This document shows positions 63,712 to 64,000 of a stretch of 64,000 bases of DNA, piece after piece. Under the pieces are notes generated by a model. It saw only the letters and a list, made by a program, of their open reading frames with translations, was not told the DNA's origin and did not search any database. The stretch's first letter is position 1; each line of letters starts with the position of its first letter. Source of the stretch: Undibacterium sp. KW1 (GTDB lineage: Bacteria > Pseudomonadota > Gammaproteobacteria > Burkholderiales > Burkholderiaceae_D); NCBI RefSeq assembly GCF_009937955.1, contig NZ_AP018439.1, positions 1,178,001-1,242,000 on the forward strand, read 5' to 3'. Position numbers and translations under genes: made by a program.

Positions 63712-64000
63712 TCAGGTCATGCGGTTTTTAGCCAGCGGCGGGTTCTTGGAAAAATATTTCTTGATACCCTTCATGACTGCATCTGCCAGTTGATCCTGGT
63801 AGGCATTGTCGGTCAGCTTGGCTTCTTCTTCCGGGTTGGAGATGAAGGCGGTTTCTATCAAGATGCTGGGGATGTCAGGTGCTTTTAATACCGCAAAGCC
63901 AGCCTGTTCAACTGAGCCCTTGTGCAGCCTGTTGATGCCGCTGATTTCGCTAAGTACGACCTTGCCCAGCTTGAGGCTGTCATTGATTTGCGCCGTGGTC
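63712..64000 (-). CDS. amiC: N-acetylmuramoyl-L-alanine amidase, C-terminal part (window edge)
   Basis: Partial gene; the 5' part lies beyond the right edge. The visible 95 residues are the end of an amidase_3 catalytic domain: [40 protein letters not shown] (with the catalytic Glu in LIETAF) and [20 protein letters not shown], then [15 protein letters not shown]. AmiC-type enzymes cleave the peptide from N-acetylmuramic acid during cell separation. The amiC rather than amiB assignment is a best guess. Confidence 0.85.
   Translation of the reverse strand, partial: TTAQINDSLKLGKVVLSEISGINRLHKGSVEQAGFAVLKAPDIPSILIETAFISNPEEEAKLTDNAYQDQLADAVMKGIKKYFSKNPPLAKNRMT

Overview
The window looks like chromosome from a betaproteobacterium of the Oxalobacteraceae, with an Undibacterium-like flavour. 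This is an inference from mid-range GC, a Burkholderiales-type glucokinase/RpiR fusion, the ubiG and mutL-MFS-miaA neighbourhoods, and typical Burkholderiales stress proteins (BON, CsbD, DUF883, PA2169-type). No rRNA or CRISPR array is present. There is one tRNA, an elongator tRNA-Met.

Region 1 (1-25 kb) is mostly a starch/maltodextrin utilisation district. It holds an SLC45-like MFS sugar transporter, a secreted GH13 alpha-amylase, a GH31 alpha-glucosidase (frameshifted), a glucokinase-RpiR fusion, a tonB-exbB-exbD-exbD energising operon, a secreted pullulanase, a second glucokinase and a cytoplasmic GH13 alpha-glucosidase. A shared palindrome (ATGTAGT-N4-CTACAT type) lies twice upstream of the transporter and twice in the pullulanase/glucokinase divergent region, which suggests one regulator controls the set. 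Other genes here are an AraC regulator with a membrane domain, an alpha/beta hydrolase (frameshifted), a 2OG-Fe(II) oxygenase, a TSUP permease with a small GNAT, a LysR regulator, a class IV aminotransferase and a glyoxalase-like protein.

Region 2 (25-34 kb) is mixed: FtrA-like regulator, a broken PuuB-like oxidase, DUF2798, an unknown papain/transglutaminase-like protein, an ArsR regulator, a DCC thioredoxin-like protein, ubiG, DUF4166 and an AlgI/AlgJ-like O-acetylation pair. Region 3 (34-45.4 kb) is an envelope-stress and signalling cluster: BON lipoprotein, CsbD, AI-2E-type permease, glycine-zipper lipoprotein, Crp-type regulator, histidine kinase, two response regulators, DUF883 and PA2169-type proteins. 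A small copper/metal group (CzcI-like, cupredoxin, CusF-like) follows. Region 4 (45.5-51.5 kb) holds LemA-TPM-TPM, a HAD phosphatase, DUF2177, a secreted ClpP-like protein, a leaderless solute-binding protein and an unknown polytopic membrane protein.

Region 5 (51.5-54.3 kb) is the most unusual. It is an AT-richer two-gene module reading towards lower coordinates next to tRNA-Met: a small protein with a Pepco-like C-terminus, then an 812-residue fusion of a caspase-like peptidase (His86/Cys137) to an Hsp70 with ATPase and beta substrate-binding parts but no clear alpha lid. I consider it a candidate defence or conflict system.

Region 6 (54.9-64 kb) is housekeeping: miaA (frameshifted), a Bcr/CflA exporter, mutL, DedA, a Cys-rich small protein, a LysE exporter divergent from a MocR-like regulator, and the 3' end of an amiC-like amidase.

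Seven single-base deletions, mostly in homopolymers, split otherwise intact genes (GH31 twice, hydrolase, AlgJ-like, glycine-zipper lipoprotein, TPM protein, miaA). All have the same sign and one hits a normally conserved tRNA-modification gene, so consensus errors from long reads are more likely than true decay. The PuuB-like gene is different because an internal piece is missing.
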